Positions 35,487 to 43,449 of a DNA stretch of 64,000 nt are shown here, piece after piece (the stretch's first letter is position 1; every line of letters begins with the position of its first letter). Made by a program: the position numbers and the translations under genes. Under the pieces are notes generated by a model, which was not told where the DNA came from, did not search any database, and saw only the letters and a program-made list of their open reading frames with translations. This DNA comes from Nocardioides salarius. GTDB lineage: Bacteria > Actinomycetota > Actinomycetes > Propionibacteriales > Nocardioidaceae. The stretch lies in assembly GCF_016907435.1 (NCBI RefSeq), contig NZ_JAFBBZ010000001.1:2418001-2482000 (forward strand). The letters are read 5' to 3'.

Positions 35487-35651
35487 GTGACAAGCAAGAA
35501 CATCAAGGCACAGGTGGAGCGCAGCTCACTGGGAACGCGATCGGCGAAAGCAGCGAGGCGGACAGTGTCTAACGACGTGTCCCGACGCATCGTGTCTAAC
35601 GCAGCGAGCGGTCGCTTCACGGCGAAGAGTCCGAAGAAATTCGGGGGGTAA
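35487..35651 (+). CDS. 54-residue basic protein coupled to the sigma-like gene
   Basis: The GTG at 35487 overlaps the sigma-like stop (GTGA); the frame ends TAA at 35649-35651. The protein is basic and Ser/Ala-rich (MTSKNIKAQVERSSLGTRSA) and ends SNAASGRFTAKSPKKFGG. The SGRFTAKS element resembles elements in the next small protein (ITGRYISNAAAARHPKTS; GSGEFITRAQAERNPKGS). Family unknown to me. A role as a partner or modulator of the sigma-like factor is a guess from coupling alone. Confidence 0.65.
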   Translation: MTSKNIKAQVERSSLGTRSAKAARRTVSNDVSRRIVSNAASGRFTAKSPKKFGG

Positions 35652-35820
35652 CTCGAACTCTGGCACTTACACAGAGATGTCAGGCGGTCACAACGACCAA
35701 CTGATGGAGCCCCGCAAGTGTGTGGCTCCCCAACCAGCAGGAGCCAGTCGAAGAGCCATCACGAGTCGCATCGAGAAGACTACTTGATGAAGCTCCTGCA
35801 CGAGGTCCTTGGAGGGCCTA

Positions 35821-36015
35821 GTGGCAAACCGTAGTTCGATCACCGGGCGGTACATCAGCAACGCCGCCGCAGCCCGTCATCCCAAGACGTCGGTCCGTGA
35901 GGCCGGCGCCAATCGCAGTTCCGGGACGCACTACCGCAACGCTGGGTCCGGGGAGTTCATCACCCGCGCCCAGGCGGAGCGCAACCCCAAGGGCTCCCTG
36001 AGGGAGCAGGGCTGA
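35821..36015 (+). CDS. 64-residue protein with two GRY/GEF-type repeats
   Basis: The GTG at 35821 has GGAGG five bases upstream. The sequence contains two related units, ITGRYISNAAAARHPKTSVR and AGSGEFITRAQAERNPKGSL, separated by NRSSGTHYRN. Each follows the pattern G-aromatic-I-x(3)-A-x-A-x-x-P-K. This matches the tail of the 54-residue protein upstream, so the two are probably paralogous. I do not know the family; such size and basic charge suggest a nucleic-acid or protein-binding peptide. Confidence 0.68.
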   Translation: MANRSSITGRYISNAAAARHPKTSVREAGANRSSGTHYRNAGSGEFITRAQAERNPKGSLREQG

Positions 36016-36816
36016 TCTAGCAGTACATCGGCGGGCGTCGGCTGGGGAAGCGGCGCCCGTCGTTGCTACGCGTCGGGCAGGTGGGCTTTGAAGACATAGG
36101 GCTTGGCTGCATCAAGCGCCTGATCAGCTGAGTACTCCGTGATCCTGGGCTTATTGAGAGCTGAGGTCACGACAGCGAGATACCAGCCAGCTTGGTTCTC
36201 GGCGGCCCTGATCTCGTTGGCCGTCAACAACACGATCGGTTGGGTGCCGCTGACGCCCTTCACCTCGGCACGAACAACCTCGCCGGTCTTCTTGTGGGTG
36301 AACGTGATGTCCCAGCCGACCTTGTCGGCGCTGACTTCCTTGTACTTCCAGTCGGTCCCGTAGACCCGGATCACCTCGGCCATGGCGATGGCTTCGACCA
36401 CGGCGTTCTTGGCGGGCGAGCCGAACCCGGCGCCGTAGTCCGAGACGGTGACCGTCTCGTCGGATTCCTCGTCCGTCCAGTCCGGCAGGAGTGCCTCGAG
36501 TCGTTCAAGCTGGTCCTTCGACACCCACGACGGGTTCGACCCCTGAGGGGACCGGAAGACCTCCAGATCGTCGATGCCGGCGGCCTTGATGTCCTCGGCA
36601 CTCACCGCTTCGCCGAAGAGCGGGATGTCGACCGGAACGAACATTTCGACTGCTACACGTGCGTCCCTGTCCAACCAGTAGCCAAGGTCGCTGAAGTATC
36701 CGTCCTGGTCCTCGGGTTCAACGGAACCGGTGACCCGCCCGACGCCCCAGATGCCTCGAGTCATGCGCCGACTGTTGCCGGAACGGAAGATGTCAAGCAG
36801 TCTGAGACACGTCTCG

Positions 36817-37884
36817 TCACGCGGTCTGTATGAGGGCCTCCGGTGATGGCTGGTTGATCCAGGCGGCCTGGGGGAGCTTCGGGGCCTGGGGTCGGCGGGT
36901 GCCGAACCGTTCGGGGTGAGCGGCGTGGGCTGCGTCCAGGGTGTGCTGCCGCTGGGCCCGGATCTCGGTTGCGGTGCCGTGGTGGACCGACGCGGGGGTG
37001 TGCAGCCCGATCCCGGAGTGACGGTGCTCGTGGTTGTAGTAGCCGAAGAAGTCCTCGCAGAACGCTCTCGCGTCGGCCAGCGAGCCGAACGCCTCGGGGA
37101 AGACCGGGGCGTACTTCAGGGTCTTGAACATGGCCTCGCTGAACGGGTTGTCGTTGCTGACCCGCGGCCGGGAATGGCTGCGGTCGACGCCGAGGTCGAG
37201 CAGCAGCTGGGCGACGGGTTTGGAGGTCATCGACGTCCCGCGGTCGGCATGGATCGCCTGAGGGATGCCGTGCACGCCCATCGCTTTCTCCAGCATCGTC
37301 TTGGCGATCTCGGAGTCCTCGACAGCCTGCACGGTCCAGGCCACGACGTAGCGGGAGTAGATGTCGAGCACGACGTAGAGCTGGAACCAGATCCCGCGCT
37401 GGGGGCCGCGGACCTTGGTGATGTCCCAGGACCAGACCTGCCCCGGCGCGGTGGCCAACAGCTCGGGCTTCGTCTTGGCAGGATGGGTGGCCTGCCGGCG
37501 CCGCTCGCCGGCCGCACCGTGGGCGCGCAGCAGCCGGTGCATCGTCGACATCGAGCACAGGTAGGTGCCCTCGTCCAGCAGCGTCGCCCAGGTCTGGGCC
37601 ACCGACTTGTCGCAGAACCTCGGCGAGGTCAACACCTCCAGCACCTCGGCTTGCTCGGCCACGGTGAGCGCGTTCGGCGGCCTCGGACGCGACGGCTTCG
37701 GGCCGTGCAACCGAGGCTGCTTGGCGCGGTAGTGGCTGCCCCTGGGTCGTCCCAGCAGCTCACACGCCTTGGTCACCGAGGTCAGCTCGGCGAGCTCGTC
37801 GACGGCAGGGTTGATCACCGTCCGGGCGGCTTCGGCGTGCCCGTGCTCTCGGAGAGCGTCTCCAAGAGCGCGTGTGCTTTTCCC
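36817..37884 (-). CDS. IS3-family transposase OrfB frame, copy B
   Basis: The protein is identical to the OrfB frame of copy A, with the DDE core and the same GGGAAAAGC frameshift site at its start (37876-37884). Intact. Confidence 0.88.
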   Translation of the reverse strand, partial: GKSTRALGDALREHGHAEAARTVINPAVDELAELTSVTKACELLGRPRGSHYRAKQPRLHGPKPSRPRPPNALTVAEQAEVLEVLTSPRFCDKSVAQTWATLLDEGTYLCSMSTMHRLLRAHGAAGERRRQATHPAKTKPELLATAPGQVWSWDITKVRGPQRGIWFQLYVVLDIYSRYVVAWTVQAVEDSEIAKTMLEKAMGVHGIPQAIHADRGTSMTSKPVAQLLLDLGVDRSHSRPRVSNDNPFSEAMFKTLKYAPVFPEAFGSLADARAFCEDFFGYYNHEHRHSGIGLHTPASVHHGTATEIRAQRQHTLDAAHAAHPERFGTRRPQAPKLPQAAWINQPSPEALIQTA

Positions 37885-38234
37885 ACGATGTCCAACGCGG
37901 CCCTCGTCCTGGCCAACTCGGCCTCGGCCTTTTCCGCACGGGCGCGCAACTGTTCGACCTCCCGATCCCGCTGCCGCTCGCGACGGTCCTTGGCCTGGGG
38001 GGCCAGCGCTGAGGCGGCGCCAGACTCGGCGGCCTTGCGCCACTCCACGATGTGGGAGGAGTACAACCCCTCCCGCCGCAGGATCGCACCGCGCTCGCCG
38101 CGGTCGGCGGCGTCGTAATCGGCCAGGATCTTCGCTTTGTACTCGGCGGTGAACGTGCGTCGCTTCGGACGGTCTGCTCTCGGGCTCACCACCCCATCAT
38201 CGATCCGGGCAGCATCAGCCAACGTCATGGTCAT
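37815..38234 (-). CDS. IS3-family transposase OrfA, copy B
   Basis: A 139-residue helix-turn-helix and coiled-coil protein identical to the OrfA of copy A. ATG at 38234. Confidence 0.88.
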   Translation of the reverse strand: MTMTLADAARIDDGVVSPRADRPKRRTFTAEYKAKILADYDAADRGERGAILRREGLYSSHIVEWRKAAESGAASALAPQAKDRRERQRDREVEQLRARAEKAEAELARTRAALDIVGKAHALLETLSESTGTPKPPGR

Positions 38235-38494
38235 CAGGTGTCTCGCTTCTCGCCCGTGCAGAGGGAAGGAACTCAGTAGCGGTGTCTCACCTCAGCCTGA
38301 CGCACAGGGGAAACCCAGAGGATGATCTTGTCATTCGACGCCATCATGTCTGAGCGGTAGCCGGGTACGACGCTCCATGTCTCGATCGTTTGAAGGCCAT
38401 CGTGGATAGCGCCCGGCAAGTCAAACTTCGTCTCAGGGTCGCACTTAATCACCCATGCCCCGAGGTTGTCTTCGGTGATCGTTCGCTCTGCCAT

Positions 38495-38824
38495 GGATCG
38501 TTCCTACCATCGGCGTCGGTCAAGAGGCCTCACCGCGTGATCGAGACGTTGGGCTACACAGGTGGGTTGTCAGGCGTGAACTCGTCCGTATGCTCGCTCT
38601 GCACGAACCGAAAGACCGAGACGTCCTCCGCCGGAGGCGATCTCGATTCAAAGTGATCCGCCATACACAAGCGGACTTATGTAGCGAGGCCACCCGTGGA
38701 CCTTGATCAAGTAATAGGCAACGTCGACCGGAGGGACGTCGCCTAACCACCAACAACCCGATGAAGCAGTGCGCGACTCAGACTCCGGTCCCGTGGTCGA
38801 CGCGCTGTCAAGGAGTTGTTGAGC
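38495..38824. other. Gap with two strong inverted repeats
   Basis: No gene is supported in 330 bases. It contains CCTCCG-C-CGGAGG at 38625-38637. A longer hairpin pairs 38715-38725 (TAGGCAACGTC) with 38735-38745 (GACGTCGCCTA) with one mismatch around a 9-nt loop. Neither has a T-run. They may be protein-binding sites or structured leader RNA for the gene at 38825. Confidence 0.5.
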
Positions 38825-39079
38825 ATGTCGGAGCAAGACGCGAACGAGCCCATCGAGACCAAGCACGAGACCCACGTTCACATTGAAGGGGACGGTGCCA
38901 AGTGGCTCGCCGGTGGACTCGTACTCATCGCCGGCGTCTTTATGGCTGGGCTTTACGGCATCGCCAAGCAGCCTGAGGGAGTCTCGAAGCTGGAAGCCAT
39001 CGGCTCGTGGTTCCCATGGCGCAAGGCCAAGTCGAGTGAGCCTGACCCCCCGACCGAGCCGCCCGCTGAGATCGAGTAG
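38825..39079 (+). CDS. 84-residue single-pass membrane protein
   Basis: ATG at 38825 with AAGGAG about 10 nt upstream. An acidic and His-containing N-terminal tail (MSEQDANEPIETKHETHVHI) precedes one membrane segment (WLAGGLVLIAGVFMAGLYGI, about residues 30-49) and a Pro/Glu-rich C-terminus. It is followed by a proper terminator, so it is a monocistronic gene. No family recognised. Confidence 0.65.
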   Translation: MSEQDANEPIETKHETHVHIEGDGAKWLAGGLVLIAGVFMAGLYGIAKQPEGVSKLEAIGSWFPWRKAKSSEPDPPTEPPAEIE

Positions 39080-39092
39080 CTAGACCCAGAAT

Positions 39093-39128
39093 GCCCCCTC
39101 GGAGTGACAGCCGAGGGGGCTTTCGTCT
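39093..39128 (+). terminator. Rho-independent terminator
   Basis: A perfect 10-bp stem, GCCCCCTCGG (39093-39102) with CCGAGGGGGC (39111-39120), an 8-nt loop and then TTTCGTCT. It lies 13 nt after the stop of the small membrane protein and is the clearest terminator in the window. Confidence 0.9.
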
Positions 39129-39152
39129 GCCCGGCGGTGAGAGGGTCTACCC

Positions 39153-39230
39153 ATGACGGATGACCTCTACGAGTCCGACTGCTCGGTGCATGGCCTTGAT
39201 CCGCACGTCGTGATCCACGAGGCCGCCTGA
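39153..39230 (+). pseudogene. 5' stub of an unknown gene cut by IS1634-type copy 2
   Basis: ATG at 39153 opens MTDDLYESDCSVHGLDPHVV and five more codons, then runs into the IS end, which supplies a TGA. GGTGAGAGGG lies upstream. The matching 3' part is not recognisable beyond the other IS end at 40933, so the rest may have been deleted. Confidence 0.5.
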
Positions 39231-40932
39231 CTCGTGCCGCCGGGGTGTGTCACTGAGGGTTGATGTTGAGCGCGTCCAGGATCGCTTTGGCGGCTGGGGT
39301 GATGGGGTCCTCGGCGACGTGTTCGTGGCCGGCGATGCGGACCGTGATCTGCTGGATCGGTCGCAGGGTGGCGACGATCTTTCGGATGCTCAGTCCGGTG
39401 AGGTTCTGTAGGTGACGGGCGATCGCGAGGGCGGCGAACACGATCGTGAGGTGCGCCTCGATGGCCTCGCGGGTGTGGTGGAACATCGGCCGCGCAGCCA
39501 GATCGGTCTTCGACATCCTGAATGACTGCTCGACGTGCCATAGGTCGTGGTAGCTGCCGATCACCTCGGTCGCTGACATCAGCTCGCCCTCGATGTTCGT
39601 GACGTAGCCCTTCAACCCGACGAGGTCGCGCGCCCTGGCCAGCGAGGCCTCGTCGAGTTCGGTGGCGCCGTTGCGGTTCTTGACGAACCGCGGCGTCCTG
39701 GCGGCCTTCTCCCCGGCCACCACGGCACGGGCCTTGTTCTCCTGCAGCGTCAGCGTCGCGTTGTCACGCACGCCCCGCTTGCGGGAGTAGGCCCACACCG
39801 CTCGCCAGGACTTCGCGTGCACGGCCGGGTCCCAGACCGGCTCGGCCTTCACCTTCGGGTCGCTGACCTTGACCGCGGTGCCGCGCTGGTCGCGGGGGGT
39901 GATGGTGTCGATGATCTGACCGTCGGTGAACGCGTTGCCGTGCCAGCGGAAGTGGGACTCCAGATCCTTCGGCGCCTTGGTGACCCGCGATCCGACGATG
40001 AACCGCAGCCCGGCCTCATCGAGGTCATTCAAGTTAGACGAGGAGAGCATTCCGGCGTCGGCGACGACCACCATGTCCGCGATGCCGTGGCGCTCGGCGA
40101 ACTGCTTGACGATCGGGATGATCGTCAAGGTCTCGGCCTTGTTGCCCTCGAAGCAGCCGATCTCGAGTGGGAACCCGTGCCGGTCCACGAGCAGGCCGAC
40201 GAAGATCTGGGGGTCGACGCGGCGCTCCTTGCTGTAGCCGACTTTGCGGAGCTCGTCTTCCTTCTCTGCCTCGAAGTACAGCGTGGTCACGTCGTAGAGC
40301 ACCAGGCTCACGTCGCCGTGAGTCGTGGCGTGGCTGAAGCAGGCAGTCGCGATCTGGCCCCGGTAGTCGTGGTCCTGGGTGCGCTGCAGCGCACGGAACA
40401 TCGTGCGCAGCGAGGCCGATGCCACTCCGATCTCGTTCAGCACCCGCACGGAGTCGGCCTTCGAGGTCGGCTCGATGATCCGCGCCAGCACGAGTTGAGC
40501 GAAGGCCTCATCGCCGATGGCGTCGAACCCCAGCCGGGCGTACGCATCGCTCAGCGCCTGCCACAAGAGCCCCGAGCGCTTGCTCGTGATGAGGCCTGGC
40601 CGGTGCGCCACGCCTTCATCCTCGAGCCCGATGCCCTCGAGGTCGAGGGTCTCCTGACCCTCGTGCAGCCGCTGGCGCGCCTTGGCCATGAGCACCGCGA
40701 GCTCGGCGTCGGTGCGGGCCGTGCCGACGTGCTCGACCACGACATCGCGCCCGTCACGACGCTCCGCGATCTGCACCTTCGTGCTGCCCGACCGCCCCGG
40801 GGACCTCCGAACGAACACCACCGACCGGACCCTACCGAGACCCGGGGTGTGTCGATCAGCGCCGCCGCAACTCGCTCACCTGCAAAGGCACCGACGAGTT
40901 CCCCGATACACGGTCACGTGGCACGAGTCAGG
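39226..40932 (-). mobile_element. IS1634-family element, copy 2, without target duplication
   Basis: Same ends as copy 1 (CCTGACTCGTGCC at the left, CACGAGTCAGG at the right) and the same 1707-bp length. The left flank (ATCCACGAGGCCG) and right flank (GCAGGCTTGAAGC) share no direct repeat that I can find. The right flank up to 41052 holds only a short unassigned frame. A deletion or recombination next to the element is likely. Confidence 0.85.
39250..40821 (-). CDS. IS1634-family transposase, copy 2
   Basis: 523 residues with the same DDE motifs as copy 1. It differs at about ten positions, for example TDAELA for TEAELA, QDHDY for QEHDY and QIFVG for QIVVG. Intact. Confidence 0.92.
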   Translation of the reverse strand: MVFVRRSPGRSGSTKVQIAERRDGRDVVVEHVGTARTDAELAVLMAKARQRLHEGQETLDLEGIGLEDEGVAHRPGLITSKRSGLLWQALSDAYARLGFDAIGDEAFAQLVLARIIEPTSKADSVRVLNEIGVASASLRTMFRALQRTQDHDYRGQIATACFSHATTHGDVSLVLYDVTTLYFEAEKEDELRKVGYSKERRVDPQIFVGLLVDRHGFPLEIGCFEGNKAETLTIIPIVKQFAERHGIADMVVVADAGMLSSSNLNDLDEAGLRFIVGSRVTKAPKDLESHFRWHGNAFTDGQIIDTITPRDQRGTAVKVSDPKVKAEPVWDPAVHAKSWRAVWAYSRKRGVRDNATLTLQENKARAVVAGEKAARTPRFVKNRNGATELDEASLARARDLVGLKGYVTNIEGELMSATEVIGSYHDLWHVEQSFRMSKTDLAARPMFHHTREAIEAHLTIVFAALAIARHLQNLTGLSIRKIVATLRPIQQITVRIAGHEHVAEDPITPAAKAILDALNINPQ

Positions 40933-41052
40933 GCAGGCTTGAAGCGCGCCTCGACGAGTATCTCGCGCCTGGCCGCGCGTGGAGAACGTGCGCTATTCGT
41001 CGATCTCGTCCGGACGCGGTCATTTCTGCTCAAACGCATGACATAAGGGCGC

Positions 41053-43449
41053 TCAGCCAGTAATCGCCCGATCCTCGCTATATTCGCGGCGTCGAATTCC
41101 GCGGTCTACGTCGTTGGCGCGGTCGCCTAACTCGACGGTGATAAGAGTGTCGCCCGCGTACGCGGGGCTTAGCTCGAGGGTGAGGTAATCGAACAGCTCT
41201 CGTTCATGAACTGCAATAACGACCTGACGCTTGAGTTGCTTGGCCAGTGTTCGGATCAGTGCGGCGAATTGTGCAACATGGACCTCATCCATCGCCTGAA
41301 CCGGATCGTCGAAAACAAGGCACCGCATGCGCGGCTCGACTGCGAGGTGCAGTGCGATGAACAGTGAGAGCGCGGCGGTATTCAAGTTGCCTGCCGACAG
41401 CATCATCTGCGGCGGACCTCCCAGTTCACCGTTGCGCAGCCTCGTCTCTAATGAAACTTCAAGCGTCGTCTTTGTGGCTGACGGAATGCCGAACGCGGGA
41501 ATGAACTCCTCACTGGGAGCTAAACGCATGAACAGGTCAGCCCACACGTTGTTGAGGGACTCCGTAAAAACGCGTTGGACGATGGTGGTGCGTGCCGCCG
41601 ATGCTGCGTCATGGACCTCGCGCGCGACCCGTTGGCGCCGCTTCGCCTCCGTCACGCGCGACTCCCACTTCGACTTTCGCTCGAGAATTTCGGCCACCAG
41701 CGTCGTAAGGCGCTTGTGTTCGAGTTTGGCCGCGTTGAGCCGCCTCGCCCCTTCAGCAAGATTACGGCGAGCTACCTCGCGAACTTGTAGTGCCTCGATC
41801 GCCGCGGCCGACAGCTCGGAAAGGCGCCGGCAGGCCTGCAGGGCCGACTCCTCGAGGCCCACGGCTGTATCGAGATCGGCAGCGAAGCGGGCCAATTCGG
41901 CGTCGATGTGCGCATACTCGCGGTCGGCGGTCTCGAGTTGTTCGACGACGCGCCGAGCGTCCCGCTCGGCGGCGTTGACCGATTCACCTTCGCGAATGAT
42001 CGGATCGAGCTCGTCGAATTGCCGGCCGAACGATTCCAGCAGCAAGCGCCGGCTCTCGAGGGCACCAAGCCCCTCGGCGTCGAGCACTTGCGCTGCGACT
42101 AGATTTCGAGCCTGTACGAGCTGGCCAACCTCTTGAGCGAGTTCGTCGCGTCGGCGGCGCAGTGTAGTGAGAGCGGCGCCTTGTTCAGCTAGGCGAGCGA
42201 GTTTGGTGTCGAGGTGGTCGCTTAGGTGCCCGATCCGGAGCTCGGCGAAGTCGCGGTCGCACACCGGGCACGTGTTGTCGGTGATGACTCCACTAAGCGT
42301 CGCCAGCCCCTCCACAAGCGTGGATGCTTCAACCTGTGCGGCAGTCAACTGCTCGGTCGTACCCGCCAAGTCGCGTTCGTGCGACGCAAGGAGCTGCTCG
42401 GCCGCGGTCTGTTCGCGACGCACTTGGTCTTGACGTGAGAGGAGCGAGGAGACCTTAGTCAGCTCGCCTGCAAGGCCTTCGGACCAGCCATTCGACAGAT
42501 CAATGCCCGCCGAGGAAGCAGCGTCGGCCCACCGCAGAATGGAAGGCTGTCTGCGCTCCCGCCACGTAGCGTTCGCCGCGACGGTCTCGTCTAAGACGGT
42601 TCTCGCGTCGAAGAGCCGTTGACTTGTCGGTCTCTCAGCTACAGCTTCGATGCGTCCACGTAGCGCGGCGAGCTCACGGTCAACGTCTAGGGCACGGGGG
42701 AGAACAGGATCCGGTACACCGGCACCGTCCTGCGCCAACTCCAGCAACTGGTCGACGTCTGCTTCAGCAACATCGATCCCTGCAGCCGTCAGTAGTTGGG
42801 CAACTGCGGCTGTGGCTTGCTCGAACTCCCGCCCAGCGTTCTCCCGCGTCGACGAGGCTTGCTTGAGTTCGACACTCGCGCGCTTCGCGGTGTTGTCGGC
42901 CTCGGCCAGATTGGTTGCGAGATTCTTCAAGAGCCGAAGGTCCGTCGCGTCATGAAGTCCGCTTCGCAACGCGTCTAGGTGCTCGAGTCCGAGGAGTTCG
43001 TTCACGAATCGAGCGAGCAGTGACTCCTGCTTGCCGTCGCGCAACTGGTACAACTCCAGTAACCGACCGAGGGACGCTTGGTCGAGATAGCAGCGCTCAC
43101 TGAAGAACCGCGCCAGGTCACGGTTCAGGGCAGGCTCCCCGGCCACTCGGCTTCCGCCCACAGTCATCCGCTCCATGAGAGACGGACGCAACGCGCTGGC
43201 GACATCCACTTGGACAGTTGCAAATTCCTGGCCCGTGAACGGCAGATGAGCCGTATAGCGGTTGTCTTGCCGAGCCATCGACTCAACGCGTCCCGTCAGC
43301 GCCATCTCGAGCGCGGAGAGGATGCTTGTCTTTCCGGTGCCGTTGGGACCGTGGATAAGGACGATAGGGGCATCCAACGGGATTGTCCGAGTGCCCTCGA
43401 TCCGGCGAAAGTCGCTGACAGCGAGACTCGTTAGTGGCCATTCAGTCAT
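41053..43449 (-). CDS. lmuB: SMC/Rad50-like ATPase with zinc hook; LmuB of a Lamassu-like system
   Basis: A 798-residue ABC-type ATPase. Walker A is GPNGTGKTS (about residues 33-41), with coiled-coil arms and a zinc-hook motif CPVCDRDF (about 394-401). The C-terminal ATPase lobe has LSAGNLNTAALSLFIAL and Walker B CLVFDDPVQAMDE (about 708). In Lamassu systems LmuB senses foreign DNA or its ends and releases a toxic effector. The ATG at 43449 overlaps the upstream small gene by 8 nt. It is the third gene of an operon SIR2-small-SMC. Intact. Confidence 0.85.
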   Translation of the reverse strand: MTEWPLTSLAVSDFRRIEGTRTIPLDAPIVLIHGPNGTGKTSILSALEMALTGRVESMARQDNRYTAHLPFTGQEFATVQVDVASALRPSLMERMTVGGSRVAGEPALNRDLARFFSERCYLDQASLGRLLELYQLRDGKQESLLARFVNELLGLEHLDALRSGLHDATDLRLLKNLATNLAEADNTAKRASVELKQASSTRENAGREFEQATAAVAQLLTAAGIDVAEADVDQLLELAQDGAGVPDPVLPRALDVDRELAALRGRIEAVAERPTSQRLFDARTVLDETVAANATWRERRQPSILRWADAASSAGIDLSNGWSEGLAGELTKVSSLLSRQDQVRREQTAAEQLLASHERDLAGTTEQLTAAQVEASTLVEGLATLSGVITDNTCPVCDRDFAELRIGHLSDHLDTKLARLAEQGAALTTLRRRRDELAQEVGQLVQARNLVAAQVLDAEGLGALESRRLLLESFGRQFDELDPIIREGESVNAAERDARRVVEQLETADREYAHIDAELARFAADLDTAVGLEESALQACRRLSELSAAAIEALQVREVARRNLAEGARRLNAAKLEHKRLTTLVAEILERKSKWESRVTEAKRRQRVAREVHDAASAARTTIVQRVFTESLNNVWADLFMRLAPSEEFIPAFGIPSATKTTLEVSLETRLRNGELGGPPQMMLSAGNLNTAALSLFIALHLAVEPRMRCLVFDDPVQAMDEVHVAQFAALIRTLAKQLKRQVVIAVHERELFDYLTLELSPAYAGDTLITVELGDRANDVDRGIRRREYSEDRAITG

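Larger units (their letters stand above)
33176..35490 (+). pseudogene. Sigma-70-like factor gene split by IS3-type element (copy A)
   Basis: The 5' part (ATG 33176 after GAGGAGA, to 33760) encodes a helical region resembling sigma region 2 (WIAKKIVFERCKQKGYGLRV; KGASLRTFFIGQCVFQF). The 3' part (35290-35490) encodes a region-4-like helix-turn-helix (MTAEGYTQPDIARVLGVSTK then AVERMLARAREGL). Removing 33761-35286 and one GTC duplicate joins HSSPV to DRRVVAAIV in frame, a 261-residue protein. Such small two-domain factors direct RNA polymerase to special promoters; the target is unknown. The next small gene overlaps its stop (GTGA), so they formed an operon. Confidence 0.82.
36784..38309 (-). mobile_element. 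IS3-family element, copy B (1526 bp)
   Basis: Same length and, by eye, same sequence as copy A, displaced by exactly 3023 bp and in the same orientation. The flanking GAA on both sides (36781-36783 and 38310-38312) is a separate 3-bp target duplication, so this was an independent insertion. Confidence 0.92.
36066..38494 (-). pseudogene. EVE-DUF3883 fusion gene split by IS3-type element (copy B)
   Basis: The 5' part (ATG 38494 to 38310) encodes GAWVIKCDPETKFDL and ends SNDKIILWVS. The 3' part (36780-36066) begins GNSRRMTRGIWGVG. Removing 36784-38309 and one GAA duplicate joins them in frame as LWVSGNSRRMTRGIWGVG, the hallmark of an EVE (modified-base-reading) domain. The C-terminal 110 residues match DUF3883, PD-(D/E)XK-like: GWDITF, then VRAEVKGVSG and TANEIRAAENQAGWYLAVVT. 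The original protein had 299 residues. EVE fused to nuclease domains suggests restriction of modified DNA (family knowledge). The 3' half can still start at ATG 36764. Confidence 0.85.

Noticed and set aside
35299..35490. Independent 63-residue helix-turn-helix regulator
   Set aside because: It is the region-4-like C-terminus of the sigma-like gene; the codon after the GTC duplicate is in phase with the 5' half.
35652..35820. A 30-40 codon reading frame ending near 35840 (HREDYLMKLLHEVLGG)
   Set aside because: No ribosome site, and it overlaps the better-supported 64-residue gene; composition alone does not make it coding.
33761..38309. Composite transposon formed by the two IS3 copies
   Set aside because: Each copy has its own 3-bp duplication and each lies inside a different gene that rejoins in frame, so they inserted separately.
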